A stretch of DNA of 64,000 bases from Brevundimonas fontaquae (GTDB taxonomy: Bacteria; Pseudomonadota; Alphaproteobacteria; Caulobacterales; Caulobacteraceae): contig NZ_CP070968.1 in the NCBI RefSeq assembly GCF_017086445.1, positions 2,976,001 through 3,040,000 on the forward strand, given 5' to 3'. The stretch's first letter is position 1. Every line of letters starts with the position of its first letter. A program made the position numbers and the translations under genes. Under the pieces are notes generated by a model. It ran no database searches. It was not told the DNA's origin and saw only the letters and a list, made by a program, of their open reading frames with translations. This document shows, in pieces, positions 35,122 to 44,695 of this stretch.

Positions 35122-36228
35122 TCAGGCCCAATGCATCTGCACCCGGTGCGCCGCCGCCCAGTGGATGGCGCGGATGGCGTCGATGACGGCCTCGGTCGCC
35201 GCACGCGTGCCCAGCGCGCCGCCTAGGTCAGCCGTCACGGCGCCGGCCGCCAGAACGGCGGCGACCGCGGCCTCGATGGAATCGGCCTCGTCCTCCAGCT
35301 TCAGGCTGTGACGCAGCAGCAGGGCCGCCGACAGGATGATCCCGACCGGATTGGCCAGATCCTGACCGGCGATGTCCGGCGCCGAGCCGTGAATCGGCTC
35401 GAACAGGCCCGGCCCGCCCGCGCCCAGCGACGCCGACGGCAACAGGCCGATGGAGCCACCCAGCACAGAAATCTCGTCCGACAGGATGTCGCCGAACATG
35501 TTTTCGGTCAGGATGACGTCGTATTCGCGTGGCTTGCGGATCAGGTGCATGGCCATGGAGTCCACCAGGGCGTGCTCCAGGGTGATGTCGGGAAACTCCT
35601 CGGCATGGATGCGGGTCACGACCTCGCGCCACAGACGGCTGGTCTCCATGACGTTGGCCTTGTCGACCGATGTCACCTTGCCGCGACGCTGTTGGGCGGT
35701 CTGGAAGGCGGCGCGGGCGACGCGCTCGATCTCCGGCACGGTGTATTCGCACAGGTCGGTGGCGCGATCGGCGGTGCGGGTCTTCTCACCGAAATAGACG
35801 CCGCCGGTCAGCTCGCGGAAGACGATCAGGTCGACGCCCTCGACGATCTCCTTCTTCAGCGGCGAGCGGTGCGCCAGCACCGGCGACACCTGCAACGGCC
35901 GCAGATTGGCGAACAGGCCCATCGCCTTGCGGATCGCCAACAACCCCTGTTCCGGACGCGCCTTGCCGCCATCCCATTTCGGCCCGCCGACGGCCCCCAG
36001 CAGCACGGCGTCAGAGGCGACGCACGCGGCGCGCGTGGCCTCGGGCAAGGGTTCGCCCGTCGCATCTATGGCCGCGCCACCGATCAGGTGTTCGGAGAAC
36101 TCGAAATGGTGACCATAGAAGTCGCCGATCACCCTCAGGATGTCGCGCGCGGCCCGTGTGACCTCCGGCCCGACGCCGTCGCCGGGCAGCAGGACGATGT
36201 TGTAAGTCTTGGTGGCGGCGGTGCTCAT
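35122..36228 (-). CDS. leuB: 3-isopropylmalate dehydrogenase
   Basis: Third leucine-pathway enzyme, oxidatively decarboxylating 3-isopropylmalate with NAD+ in the cytoplasm. The 368-residue length is normal. Visible motifs are [11 protein letters not shown] at the N-terminus, [13 protein letters not shown] (the substrate-loop RELTGG), the catalytic Lys in [10 protein letters not shown], and [16 protein letters not shown] near the C-terminus, which includes the NAD-binding region. The ATG overlaps the leuD stop by ATGA. It is the last gene of the ilvDCGM-leuACDB operon; no strong terminator was seen in the 200 bases that follow. Confidence 0.97.
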   Translation of the reverse strand: MSTAATKTYNIVLLPGDGVGPEVTRAARDILRVIGDFYGHHFEFSEHLIGGAAIDATGEPLPEATRAACVASDAVLLGAVGGPKWDGGKARPEQGLLAIRKAMGLFANLRPLQVSPVLAHRSPLKKEIVEGVDLIVFRELTGGVYFGEKTRTADRATDLCEYTVPEIERVARAAFQTAQQRRGKVTSVDKANVMETSRLWREVVTRIHAEEFPDITLEHALVDSMAMHLIRKPREYDVILTENMFGDILSDEISVLGGSIGLLPSASLGAGGPGLFEPIHGSAPDIAGQDLANPVGIILSAALLLRHSLKLEDEADSIEAAVAAVLAAGAVTADLGGALGTRAATEAVIDAIRAIHWAAAHRVQMHWA

Positions 36229-36812
36229 CGTACGGTCTCTTTCGATCGCTCGTAGGCTTCGATTTCAGGCATGTTTGATTGCAGCCAGCCCAGGGTGTCC
36301 ACCCCGTCCAGCAGGCATTGGCGGGCGAAGGATTCGACCCCGAACGGCACGGGTTCGGCATTGCCGCGCTGGATCTGATTGGCCTGGAGGTCAATCGTGA
36401 CCGGCTGGTCCGGCTGCGACGCCAGATCGTCCCAAACCGCCTGACTGACGACGATGGGCAGCAGGCCGTTTTTCAGCGCATTCGATGTAAAAATGTCAGC
36501 GATTTCGGTCGAGATCACCGCCCGGAACCCGTAGTCCAGCAGGGCCCAGGGCGCATGTTCGCGCGACGAACCGCAGGCGAAGTTCCGGCCCGCCAGCAGG
36601 ATGCGATGCTCGGCCGGATCGATCCGGTTCAGAATGGCCTCGGGCTTTTCCGAGCCGTCATCCTCGTAACGCCAGTCATAGAAGGCGGCCTTGCCTAGCC
36701 CTTCGCGCGTGGTCGTGGTCAGAAAGCGCGCCGGAATGATCTGGTCGGTGTCGATATTGGCCTGGCTGAGCGTGACCGTTTTCGATGTCAGCACCTGGAA
36801 GGGTTCAGACAT
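36225..36812 (-). CDS. leuD: 3-isopropylmalate dehydratase small subunit
   Basis: Small, swivelling-domain subunit (195 residues) of isopropylmalate isomerase, which works with LeuC to convert 2- to 3-isopropylmalate. Diagnostic segments are [29 protein letters not shown] and the bottom of the active site at [13 protein letters not shown]. It overlaps leuC by 8 bases upstream and leuB by ATGA downstream, so translational coupling keeps subunits balanced. Confidence 0.97.
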   Translation of the reverse strand: MSEPFQVLTSKTVTLSQANIDTDQIIPARFLTTTTREGLGKAAFYDWRYEDDGSEKPEAILNRIDPAEHRILLAGRNFACGSSREHAPWALLDYGFRAVISTEIADIFTSNALKNGLLPIVVSQAVWDDLASQPDQPVTIDLQANQIQRGNAEPVPFGVESFARQCLLDGVDTLGWLQSNMPEIEAYERSKETVR

Positions 36813-38217
36813 GCTCGACCTCCTTCAGATAGACGCGCGGATCGGTCAGCACCCCGGCGACCGCCGTCGCCGCCGCCGTCGCCGGGCTGGCCAGGATGGT
36901 ACGGGCGTCCTTGCCCTGACGGCCTTCGAAGTTGCGGTTCGACGTGGATACGGCCAGTTGGCCCGGCGCGACGAAATCACCGTTCATGGCGATGCACATG
37001 GAACAGCCGGGAATGCGCCATTCGGCCCCGGCGGCGATGAAGACTTCGTGCAGCCCCTCGGCCTCGGCGTCGCGACGCACGGCCTCGGACCCCGGCACCA
37101 CCAGCATGCGCAGACCCGGCTTGACCTTGCGGCCGCGCAGCACCTCGGCGGCGGCGCGCAGATCGGGCAGGCGTCCATTGGTGCAGGAGCCGATGAAGAC
37201 GACATCCACCGGCTGGCTGGTCGTCGCCTCCCCGGCCGTGAAACCCATATAGGCGATGGCCTTGCGGTCTGAGTCCGACTGGGGTTGCGGGACGGGCGAG
37301 CCGATGGGCGCGCCCGCATCCGGCGTCGTGCCCCAGGTCGCCATGGGCCGGATGGCGGCGCCGTCGATGGTCACTTCCTTATCGAAGACCGCGCCTGTAT
37401 CTGTCGCCAGTTTCAGCCATTCGGCCGTCGCCGCCTCATAGTCGGCGGGGACGTGCTTGCGTCCGCGCAGCCAGTCGATGGTCGTCTGGTCCGGGGCGAT
37501 CATGCCGGCCCGCGCCCCGGCTTCTATGGACATGTTGCACAGGGTCATCCGCCCTTCCATGTCCAGCGACCGCACCGCCTCGCCCGCGTATTCGACGACA
37601 TAGCCGGTGCCGCCGCCGAAACCGATGGCGGCGATGACCGCCAGGGCGACATCCTTGCCCGAAACGTCGGGCTGCAACTTTCCGTCCACCGTCACCCGCA
37701 TGGCCTTGGCCTTGCGCTGCAACAGGCATTGGGTCGCCAGCACGTGACCGACTTCCGAAGTGCCGATCCCGAAGGCCAGGGCGCCGAAGGCGCCATGAGT
37801 GGCGGTATGACTGTCGCCGCAGACCACCGTCATGCCCGGCTGGGTCAGGCCCAGCTCCGGCCCCATCACATGGACCACTCCGCGATCTTCCGATCCCCAT
37901 CCGGCCAGCGGCACGCCATGGGCGGCGCAGTTGCGCTCCAGCGTATGAACCTGAGCCTCGGCCTGGGCGGTGACATAGGGTTTCAGACCATTCAGCCCCG
38001 CGGGCAGGGTCGGGGTCGAATGGTCCAGGGTCGCATAAGTCCGGTCGGGACGGCGCACCTTCAGCCCGCGCGCCTCGATCTCGCTGAAGGCTTGGGGGCT
38101 GGTGACTTCGTGGACCAGATGCAGATCGATATACAGCACGCCCGGCGTATCGGCCGTTTCCGACCGCACGACGTGGGCGTCCCACACCTTGTCGAACAGG
38201 GTCTTGGGATCAGGCAT
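36805..38217 (-). CDS. leuC: 3-isopropylmalate dehydratase large subunit
   Basis: Aconitase-superfamily subunit of 470 residues carrying the [4Fe-4S] cluster. The three ligating cysteines are visible in FIGSCTNGR and IPGCSMC, and substrate-binding [14 protein letters not shown] is present. The N-terminus [12 protein letters not shown] is typical. It overlaps leuA by 8 bases and leuD by 8 bases, giving a tight operon. Confidence 0.97.
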   Translation of the reverse strand: MPDPKTLFDKVWDAHVVRSETADTPGVLYIDLHLVHEVTSPQAFSEIEARGLKVRRPDRTYATLDHSTPTLPAGLNGLKPYVTAQAEAQVHTLERNCAAHGVPLAGWGSEDRGVVHVMGPELGLTQPGMTVVCGDSHTATHGAFGALAFGIGTSEVGHVLATQCLLQRKAKAMRVTVDGKLQPDVSGKDVALAVIAAIGFGGGTGYVVEYAGEAVRSLDMEGRMTLCNMSIEAGARAGMIAPDQTTIDWLRGRKHVPADYEAATAEWLKLATDTGAVFDKEVTIDGAAIRPMATWGTTPDAGAPIGSPVPQPQSDSDRKAIAYMGFTAGEATTSQPVDVVFIGSCTNGRLPDLRAAAEVLRGRKVKPGLRMLVVPGSEAVRRDAEAEGLHEVFIAAGAEWRIPGCSMCIAMNGDFVAPGQLAVSTSNRNFEGRQGKDARTILASPATAAATAVAGVLTDPRVYLKEVEHV

Positions 38218-39460
38218 ATTGGGCCACGATCTCGGACACGCCGTCGACCCGGTCGATGATGGCGATCAGTTCGGCGTCGTTGATCTCGCCGATCTGATCC
38301 GCGCGCGACTTGAAGCCGGCGACCACCGCCGCCAGACGCTCGCCCTCGATGGGACGGCCGATGGTCTCGGCGCGCTTGGCGATGGCGTGACGGCCCGAAT
38401 GCTTGCCCAGCACGAACCAGCTGCCCTCGAAGCCCACATCCTGGGGCCGCATGATCTCATAGGTGCGGCTGTCGGCCAGCATGCCGTGCTGGTGAATTCC
38501 CGCCTCGTGGGCGAAGGCGTTGATGCCGACCACCGACTTGTTTCGGGCGATGACTGTCTCGGTGATCTCGCACAGGATCTTGGAGGCGCGCACCAGATGA
38601 CGGCTGTCGGCGCCGGTCGTGACGCCATAGCGGTCCTCGCGGACCTTCAGCGCCATGATGACTTCTTCGATCGAGCAGTTGCCGGCCCGCTCGCCGATGC
38701 CGTTTATCGCGCCTTCGATCTGACGCGCGCCGCCCTCGACGGCGGCCAGGGAGTTTGCGACCGCCATGCCCAGGTCGTCGTGGCAGTGGGCCGAGAAGAT
38801 CACGTGCGGATGGCGCTTTTTGATGCGCGCGGCCAGGGCGCGATAGGTTTCGCGCACCTCTTCTGGGGTCGCATAGCCGACGGTGTCGGGGACGTTCAGA
38901 GTGCGCGCGCCGGCGTCGGCGGCAGCCTCCAGCACATCGGCCAGGAACTCCGGCTCGGTGCGGAAGGCGTCCTCGGCCGAGAATTCGACGTCGTCGAACA
39001 GGCTGCGGGCGTATTCCACCGACCGCACGGCCGTCGACAGCACCTCATTGGTGGACATCTTCAGCTTGGCGGAACGGTGGATTGGGCTGGTGCCGATGAA
39101 GGTGTGGCACCGACGGTGCGACTTCGGCGCCGGCGCCAGAGCGCGGAAAGTGGCGTCGATGTCCTTCTCGTTGGCACGCGACAGAGAGCAGAAGATCGGT
39201 CCCTCGACCTCGCCCGCCACGCGACGGATGCAGTCCTCGTCGCCGGGCGAGGCGGCGGCGAAGCCGGCCTCGATAATGTCGACGCCCAGGTCCCGCAGAA
39301 CCTGGGCCATCTTCACCTTGGCCTGGGCGGACATGGAGAAACCCGGCGCCTGTTCCCCGTCCCGCATCGTCGTGTCGAAGACGATGACGCGGTTCGGATC
39401 GGCGGCGATCTGCTCGGTGCGCGATACGCCCGATACTCGTACTTTGTCGGGATGCATCAC
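38210..39460 (-). CDS. leuA: 2-isopropylmalate synthase, short form without regulatory domain
   Basis: First committed leucine enzyme: acetyl-CoA plus 2-oxoisovalerate gives 2-isopropylmalate. Motifs are [17 protein letters not shown] (DTTLRDGEQ family box), [20 protein letters not shown] (metal-binding HxH region) and [19 protein letters not shown]. At 416 residues it stops just after the accessory segment ([11 protein letters not shown]). The usual LeuA is about 510 residues and ends in a domain of about 130 residues that binds leucine for feedback inhibition; that domain is absent, with no frameshift remnant seen between here and leuC, which overlaps it. The start is GTG 39460 (GTGA with the ilvM stop) or ATG one codon later. 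Citramalate synthase activity is a less likely alternative. Confidence 0.93.
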   Translation of the reverse strand: MMHPDKVRVSGVSRTEQIAADPNRVIVFDTTMRDGEQAPGFSMSAQAKVKMAQVLRDLGVDIIEAGFAAASPGDEDCIRRVAGEVEGPIFCSLSRANEKDIDATFRALAPAPKSHRRCHTFIGTSPIHRSAKLKMSTNEVLSTAVRSVEYARSLFDDVEFSAEDAFRTEPEFLADVLEAAADAGARTLNVPDTVGYATPEEVRETYRALAARIKKRHPHVIFSAHCHDDLGMAVANSLAAVEGGARQIEGAINGIGERAGNCSIEEVIMALKVREDRYGVTTGADSRHLVRASKILCEITETVIARNKSVVGINAFAHEAGIHQHGMLADSRTYEIMRPQDVGFEGSWFVLGKHSGRHAIAKRAETIGRPIEGERLAAVVAGFKSRADQIGEINDAELIAIIDRVDGVSEIVAQYA

Positions 39461-39708
39461 GCGGCCTCGGATTGAATAATGTCGTTGCTGATGCGGCGCA
39501 CGCCGAACAGCCGGTCGATCTGGCGACCCAGATTGTCCATGCAGCGGCCGGAGTCGCGGCCGCGCACGGTCAGGGCGATGCGGCGGAAGGCGCCCTCGTC
39601 AGCCAGGGCCATGCCGTCGATGTGGAAGCCCCGGCGCTCCACCAGGCCGATGAGACGCTGAAGCGAACCGTCCGCACGGTCGATCTGGATGTGGATCGTG
39701 TTGCTCAT
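39457..39708 (-). CDS. ilvM: Acetolactate synthase small subunit, IlvM-type (ACT domain)
   Basis: Regulatory subunit of only 83 residues: a single ACT fold (HIQIDRADGSLQRLIGLVER, then RRGFHIDGMAL and a RRIALTV strand). This is the size and plan of E. coli IlvM (AHAS II, about 87 residues) rather than IlvH/IlvN of about 160-185 residues with a second domain. It lies one base after the large-subunit gene and overlaps leuA. Since E. coli AHAS II is not inhibited by valine, weak valine control is possible but not shown. Confidence 0.9.
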   Translation of the reverse strand: MSNTIHIQIDRADGSLQRLIGLVERRGFHIDGMALADEGAFRRIALTVRGRDSGRCMDNLGRQIDRLFGVRRISNDIIQSEAA

Positions 39709-39709
39709 C

Positions 39710-41422
39710 TCAGGAGCCCTCCATCATTTCAGCATTGCTCTTGCCCGGCGGAACCAGCGGCCAGACGTTGTCTCGGGGGTCGATGACCACATGGGCCAGG
39801 CAGGGACCGTCGGCGGCCAGCAGGCGCTGGATGCCGTCGGACACCTGATCGCGGCGATCGATGCGGAAGGCCTCGATGCCGAAGGCTTCAGCGACCTTCA
39901 CGAAGTCCGGGTTGTCGGACAGGTCGATCTCGGAATAGTTCTCGGCGAAGAACAGCTCCTGCCACTGGCGCACCAGGCCCAGCGAGGAATTGTCGATCAG
40001 CACGATCTTCAACGGGATGCCGTAACGCTTCAGCGTCGCCAGCTCCTGGATGTTCATCATGAAGCCGCCGTCGCCGGCGATGGTGACGACCGTCGCGGAC
40101 GGATCGGCCAGCTTGGCCCCGATGCCGGCGGGCAGGCCAAAGCCCATCGCGCCCAGACCGCCCGAGGTGATGTGGGCTTCCGGCTTGGCGAAGCGACAGT
40201 GCATGGCCGCCCACATCTGATGCTGGCCCACGTCGCAGGCGGCAATGAAGTCATCGCCCGCCGCTTCCGAGATTTCCTTCAGCAGGGCGGGCGCATAGAC
40301 CCCCTCGCCCGGCGCGTCATAGCGGTGAGCGCCAGCTTTGGCCGCACCAGCGCAGTCGTCGGCCCAGGCCTGGATGTTCAGCGCCGCGCCCGACCGCATC
40401 CGCGCCGTCAGCGCCTCAACGCCTTCGCGCAGCTCGCCAACAACGGCGACATTGGCGCTGCGCAGCTTGCCGACTTCCGAGGCGTCGATGTCGAAATGAA
40501 CGATGCGGGCATTGGGCGCGAATTCAGCCAGCTTGCCCGTCGCGCGGTCGTCGAACCGGGCGCCGACGACGATCAGCAGATCGCTGTCCTGCACCGCATG
40601 GTTGGCGGCGCGCGTGCCGTGCATGCCCAGCATGCCCAGCATGCCCGGTGCATCGGTCGGGATGGTGCCCAAGGCGTTCAGGGTCGAGACCTGGGGAATG
40701 CCGGTCGCGGCGACGAAGGCGCGCAGGGCTCCTGTCGCGCCGCCGATCTTCACCCCGCCGCCGATGTAGACCAACGGCTTCTTGGCCGCCCGGATCGCCG
40801 CTTCGGCGGCGGCGATGGCGTCATGATCGACGCGGGGCGCCTCGTTGGGAATGGAGAAACCGTAGTCGTCCGCAGTCGTCTCGAACTGCACATCCTTGGG
40901 CAGATCGACCAGAACCGGACCGGGGCGGCCCGAGCGAGCGATATGGAAGGCTTCCTCGATCGCGGCGGGAACCTCGGCGGCCGAGCGGACCAGGATCGAA
41001 TGTTTCACGATGGGCAGGGTGACGCCCAGGATGTCGATCTCCTGAAAGGCGTCAGTGCCCATCAGGCCTTGGGCGACATTGCCGGTGATGCAGACGATCG
41101 GCACCGAATCCATCATCGCATTGGCGATGCCGGTGACCAGATTGGTGGCGCCGGGGCCGGACGTCGCCATGCAGACGCCGACCTTGCCGCTCTTCCTGGC
41201 ATAGGCGTCGGCCGAGAAGGCCGCGCCCTGCTCATGGCGGACCAGGATGTGTTTCAGCTTGGAGCCGGCCAGGGCGTCATAGACCGGCATGATGGCGCCG
41301 CCCGGATAGCCGAACACCACCTCCACCCCCAGCCGCTCCAGGGTGGAGACCAGCAGGCGCGCGCCCGACTGGGGAGCGGTCTCGGCTGAGGGTTTGAAGG
41401 CGGCGGCGGTCATCAGGATCAT
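39710..41422 (-). CDS. ilvG: Acetolactate synthase large subunit (IlvG/IlvB family)
   Basis: ThDP-dependent catalytic subunit (570 residues), condensing two pyruvates, or pyruvate plus 2-oxobutyrate, as the first common step of valine/isoleucine/leucine synthesis. The ThDP-activating Glu lies in ILVRHEQGAAFSADAYAR, the FAD/quinone-like region in VPIVCITGNV, and the metal-ThDP motif starts GDGGFMMN and ends IDNSSLGLVRQWQ. The last motif (DNxxLGxVRQWQ) and the 83-residue partner resemble E. coli IlvG/IlvM (AHAS II); ilvB is an equally valid generic name. It lies 19 bases after ilvC. Confidence 0.93.
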   Translation of the reverse strand: MILMTAAAFKPSAETAPQSGARLLVSTLERLGVEVVFGYPGGAIMPVYDALAGSKLKHILVRHEQGAAFSADAYARKSGKVGVCMATSGPGATNLVTGIANAMMDSVPIVCITGNVAQGLMGTDAFQEIDILGVTLPIVKHSILVRSAAEVPAAIEEAFHIARSGRPGPVLVDLPKDVQFETTADDYGFSIPNEAPRVDHDAIAAAEAAIRAAKKPLVYIGGGVKIGGATGALRAFVAATGIPQVSTLNALGTIPTDAPGMLGMLGMHGTRAANHAVQDSDLLIVVGARFDDRATGKLAEFAPNARIVHFDIDASEVGKLRSANVAVVGELREGVEALTARMRSGAALNIQAWADDCAGAAKAGAHRYDAPGEGVYAPALLKEISEAAGDDFIAACDVGQHQMWAAMHCRFAKPEAHITSGGLGAMGFGLPAGIGAKLADPSATVVTIAGDGGFMMNIQELATLKRYGIPLKIVLIDNSSLGLVRQWQELFFAENYSEIDLSDNPDFVKVAEAFGIEAFRIDRRDQVSDGIQRLLAADGPCLAHVVIDPRDNVWPLVPPGKSNAEMMEGS

Positions 41423-41441
41423 CCGGTCGTTCAGGCGGCGA

Positions 41442-42455
41442 TCAGGCCGCTTCGGCCTTGGGCGTGTTCAGCCAGGCCATGCGTTCGCGCAGGCGGGCGC
41501 CGACCTGTTCGATCTGGCTTTCGCGGTCCGCCTTCAGCCAAGCCTCGTATTGCGGCTTGCCGGCCTCGTTCTCGGCGATCCAGTTGCGCGCGAAGGTGCC
41601 GTCCTGGATCTCTTCCAGAATGGTCTTCATGCGGGCCTTGGTCTCTTCGGTCACGACGCGCGGGCCGCTGGCGACGGCGCCGTATTTGGCCGTCTCGGAG
41701 ATGAAGTGGTGCATCTTGGAGATGCCGCCTTCGTAGAACAGGTCCACGATCAGCTTCAGCTCGTGCAGGCATTCGAAATAGGCGATCTCGGGCTGGTAGC
41801 CGGCCTCGACCAGGGTGTTGAAGCCCTGGATGACCAGCTCCTTGGCGCCGCCGCACAGGACCGCCTGTTCGCCGAACAGATCGGTCTCGGTCTCTTCGCG
41901 GAAGGTGGTTTCCAGCAGGCCGCCGGTCGCGCCGCCGTTGCCCTTGGCGTAACCCATGGCCCGGTCGCGGGCCTTGCCGGTGACGTCCTTCTCGACGGCG
42001 AACAGCGAAGGCACGCCGCGCCCGCGCTGGAACTCGCGGCGGACCAGATCGCCCGGTCCCTTGGGCGCGACCAGGATCACGTCCATGTCCTCACGCGGCG
42101 TGATGCGCTCGTAGATGATCGAGAAGCCGTGGGCGAACAGCAGCGCCGAGCCTTCCTTGGCGTTCGGCTCGATAATGTCGCGATAGACGTCGCCCTGAAC
42201 CATGTCGGGCGTCAGGATGGCGATGATGTCGGCGCCCTTGACGGCCTCGGCCGGCTCTGCGGTCGGGACGCCGTCGGCGGTGGCGTGTTTCCAGCCCGTG
42301 CCGCCGTGTCGGACGCCGGCGACCACGTCATGGCCGCTGTCCTTCAGGTTCTGCGCGTGGGCGCGACCCTGCGAGCCGTAGCCGATGATGGCGATGCGCT
42401 GGCCGGCGATCGCGCCCGGCTTGATGTCTTCGTTGGTGTAGATGGTGATGGCCAT
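41442..42455 (-). CDS. ilvC: Ketol-acid reductoisomerase (NADP+), class I
   Basis: The 337-residue short (class I) enzyme converts acetolactate to dihydroxyisovalerate with Mg2+ and NADPH. The Rossmann motif is [20 protein letters not shown], followed by the coenzyme-specificity loop [16 protein letters not shown] and the Mg-binding [17 protein letters not shown] and ETAKYGA segments are intact. It lies three bases after ilvD and is part of the attenuated operon. Confidence 0.97.
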   Translation of the reverse strand: MAITIYTNEDIKPGAIAGQRIAIIGYGSQGRAHAQNLKDSGHDVVAGVRHGGTGWKHATADGVPTAEPAEAVKGADIIAILTPDMVQGDVYRDIIEPNAKEGSALLFAHGFSIIYERITPREDMDVILVAPKGPGDLVRREFQRGRGVPSLFAVEKDVTGKARDRAMGYAKGNGGATGGLLETTFREETETDLFGEQAVLCGGAKELVIQGFNTLVEAGYQPEIAYFECLHELKLIVDLFYEGGISKMHHFISETAKYGAVASGPRVVTEETKARMKTILEEIQDGTFARNWIAENEAGKPQYEAWLKADRESQIEQVGARLRERMAWLNTPKAEAA

Positions 42456-42458
42456 GGG

Positions 42459-44198
42459 TCAGGCGTCCTGAGCAGCGTTGGTTTTGTGGCTTGCCGGGAC
42501 TTGGGCCGGCGGCGGGTTGGGGATGGTGACGGCGCCCTGGGCGGCCGAGGCGACCGAGGCGCGGTATTTGGCGAAGACACCTCGCGCCGGGCGGACTACG
42601 TGGGGCGTAAAGCCCGCCCGGCGCGTCGCCAGATCGACGTTGACGTCGATGCGGCGGTTGGTGACGTCGATGGTGATGCGGTCACCATCGCGAATGAGGG
42701 CGATCGGGCCGCCCACGGCGGCTTCCGGCGAGACGTGGCCGGCGACGAAGCCGTAGCTGGCGCCCGAGAACCGGCCGTCGGTCAGCAGGGCGACGTTGTC
42801 GATCTTGCGACCCTTCAGGGCGGCGGTGACCTGCAGCATCTCGCGCATGCCCGGACCGCCCTTGGGCCCTTCGTAGCGAATGATGATCACGTCGCCTTGG
42901 CCGACCGATCCATCCTGAACGGCGTGGAAGGCGTCCTCCTCTGAGTCGAAGACGCAGGCTGGGCCTTCGAACGTGTCGACCTTGTGGCCCGTCAGCTTGA
43001 TGACCGCGCCTTCCGGGGCGACATCGCCATAGATGACGGCGAAGCTGCCGCGATCCATCACAGGGGCGTCGAAGGTGGTCACCACCACCTGGCCCGGGGT
43101 CTCCTCGGCCTCGGCGGCCTCGGCAAACAGGCTGCGGCCGGTGACGGTGGGGGTGTTCACGATCTTGCCGGCCTCGGCCATCCGCTGGGTGACCAGACGC
43201 GTGCCGCCGGCGGCGAACAGATGCGAGGCCAGGAAGCGGCCGCCCGGCTTCAGATCGCAGATGACCGGCGCCTCAACGCAGGCCTGATGGCAGTCCTCGA
43301 CGCCGAACTCGACGCCGGCCTCCGCCGCGATCGCCGTCAGGTGCATGACCGCATTGGTCGACCCGCCCGAGGCCGAGACGGCGACGGCGGCGTTCTTCAG
43401 GCTGGCGCGGGTGATGTATTTGCGGGCTGTGTCGCCGGAGAAGACGCGTTCGACGATCAGGCGGCCGCAACGCTCGCCCTCGGCGGCCTTATTCGGATCG
43501 ACGGCGGGCACATCGTTGGCGCCCATGGGCGAGATGCCCATGACCGACAGGGCCATGGCCATGGTGTTGGCCGTGAACTGACCGCCACACGCCCCGGCGC
43601 CGGGGCAGACGGCCTGTTCGACCGCCTTCAGCCCCTCGTCGTCCAGGGCGCCTGCCGAATGAGCGCCGATGGCCTCGAACACCTCCTGGACCGAGACCTC
43701 CTTCGAGCCAATCACGCCGGGCATGATGGTGCCGCCGTAATAGACCAGGCCGGGGATATCCATCCGCGCCAAGGCCATGGCCGCCGCCGGGATCGTCTTG
43801 TCGCAGCCGACGATGCAGACCACGCCGTCCAGTTGGTGGCCTTCGATGGCCAGTTCGATCGAGTCGGCGACGACCTCGCGACTGATCAGCGAGGCCTTCA
43901 TGCCCGCCGTGCCCATCGAGATGCCGTCCGTGACGACGATGGTGTTGAAATCGACCGGATAGCCGCCTGCCGCGATGATGCCGGCGCGCACGTCCTTGGC
44001 CAGACGGTCCAGGTGCATGTTGCACGGCGTGACCGTCGACCAGGTGTTGACGATGCCGATCATCGGCTTGTCGAAGTCGGCGTCCTGCATGCCGGCGGCG
44101 CGCAGATACGACCGCGCGGCGGCCCGGTTCGGGCCAGCCGTCACCGCCGCGCTGCGCGCGTTGGGCTTTCTGGGCTGAGAGGTAGAATTTTGCGTCAT
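42459..44198 (-). CDS. ilvD: Dihydroxy-acid dehydratase
   Basis: Iron-sulfur dehydratase (579 residues) producing the 2-oxo acids for valine and isoleucine. ATG 44198 is used; the frame extends to 44228, but that runs into the attenuator terminator. The three cluster cysteines are visible in TPCNMHL, GCDKTIPAAAMA and CPGAGACGGQFTANTM. The size is that of the shorter, plant/bacterial type. It is the first structural gene after the attenuator and shows only a weak ribosome-binding site. Confidence 0.96.
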   Translation of the reverse strand: MTQNSTSQPRKPNARSAAVTAGPNRAAARSYLRAAGMQDADFDKPMIGIVNTWSTVTPCNMHLDRLAKDVRAGIIAAGGYPVDFNTIVVTDGISMGTAGMKASLISREVVADSIELAIEGHQLDGVVCIVGCDKTIPAAAMALARMDIPGLVYYGGTIMPGVIGSKEVSVQEVFEAIGAHSAGALDDEGLKAVEQAVCPGAGACGGQFTANTMAMALSVMGISPMGANDVPAVDPNKAAEGERCGRLIVERVFSGDTARKYITRASLKNAAVAVSASGGSTNAVMHLTAIAAEAGVEFGVEDCHQACVEAPVICDLKPGGRFLASHLFAAGGTRLVTQRMAEAGKIVNTPTVTGRSLFAEAAEAEETPGQVVVTTFDAPVMDRGSFAVIYGDVAPEGAVIKLTGHKVDTFEGPACVFDSEEDAFHAVQDGSVGQGDVIIIRYEGPKGGPGMREMLQVTAALKGRKIDNVALLTDGRFSGASYGFVAGHVSPEAAVGGPIALIRDGDRITIDVTNRRIDVNVDLATRRAGFTPHVVRPARGVFAKYRASVASAAQGAVTIPNPPPAQVPASHKTNAAQDA

Positions 44199-44227
44199 CG
44201 GTCCGGTTCGTTTCGAACCGCCGCGCA

Positions 44228-44259
44228 CTAAAAACCCCGCTTCCTTTCGGAGGCGGGGT
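44228..44259 (-). terminator. Attenuator terminator of the ilv-leu operon
   Basis: On the minus strand the hairpin CCCCGCCTCC...GGAAGCGGGG (arms at plus 44253-44258 and 44235-44240, extended by GGA/TCC pairs) is followed directly by TTTTT. It lies between the leader peptide and ilvD, 30 bases before the ilvD start, so it must be read through for operon expression. A leader segment at 44305-44313 can pair with 44253-44261 at eight of nine positions, which would break this hairpin. Confidence 0.88.
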
Positions 44260-44289
44260 GGTGCGAGGCGATCCTGAGTGTGTCTAAGG

Positions 44290-44442
44290 TCAGGTCGCGT
44301 GCATCCACGCCGCTTGCGTAAGCAGGCCGAGAAGTACGAGGGTAATGAGGAATACGGGGCTTTCCAGGCCGACCGGCGCGCGAACTGCTGCGACCGCCTC
44401 GGCGGTGCGTCCCTTCGTCATGTCGCGCGTCATCGTGGCCAC
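44290..44442 (-). CDS. ilv-leu operon leader peptide (attenuator)
   Basis: A 50-residue frame lies between the promoter region and the attenuator terminator. GTG 44442 is preceded by AGGGAG six bases upstream; ATG 44433 and ATG 44421 are alternatives. Residues run ...GLESPVFLITLVLLGLLTQA and end AAWMHAT. In the twelve codons at 44355-44320 (VFLITLVLLGLL) nine are Val, Leu or Ile, just what a multivalent branched-chain leader needs. The stop is 31 bases before the terminator hairpin. When charged Leu/Val/Ile tRNA is scarce, the ribosome should stall there and free the antiterminator, which begins right after the run (codons for AAW). The product itself probably has no other function. Confidence 0.85.
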   Translation of the reverse strand: MATMTRDMTKGRTAEAVAAVRAPVGLESPVFLITLVLLGLLTQAAWMHAT

Positions 44443-44583
44443 GGGTGGCTCCCTGTTCTGACGCCAAGAAACCATACCGCCCGGACCGGCACAAGGCCTG
44501 TCGCAAAAATTTTGCTCAAGGGGCGTCTCAACGCCTCTCAAAGGGTGTTTCTTGCCGCAACACTGAACGGAGGGCTCGGGAAG

Positions 44584-44628
44584 CGTAACTGTTCATCACA
44601 TCATGTTACGCGCGCGGGGTTGAAACCC
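44584..44628. promoter_or_regulatory. Inverted repeats in the ilv leader / gap intergenic region
   Basis: Two inverted repeats lie upstream of gap: CGTAAC...GTTACG (44584-44589 and 44605-44610) and GGGTTGAAACCC (44617-44628). They could be operators for gap or for the divergent ilv promoter. A TATATAAC at about 44659-44666 may be the gap -10 region, but no convincing -35 was found. Confidence 0.3.
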
Positions 44629-44695
44629 GCCCGCGACCGCTCCATTGAGACGCGCACCTATATAACGCTCGTCATACCGATCACAGGAGCTCTCC

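Noticed and set aside
40625..40655. Short tandem GCATGCCCAGCATGCCCA repeat in ilvG
   Set aside because: It encodes a GMLGMLGMHG stretch that lies within the open, otherwise conserved protein; simple codon repetition rather than a functional repeat.
41442..44198. Possible tRNA or rRNA genes in the operon and intergenic gaps
   Set aside because: No cloverleaf-compatible T-loop/CCA pattern or conserved rRNA segments were seen anywhere in the window.
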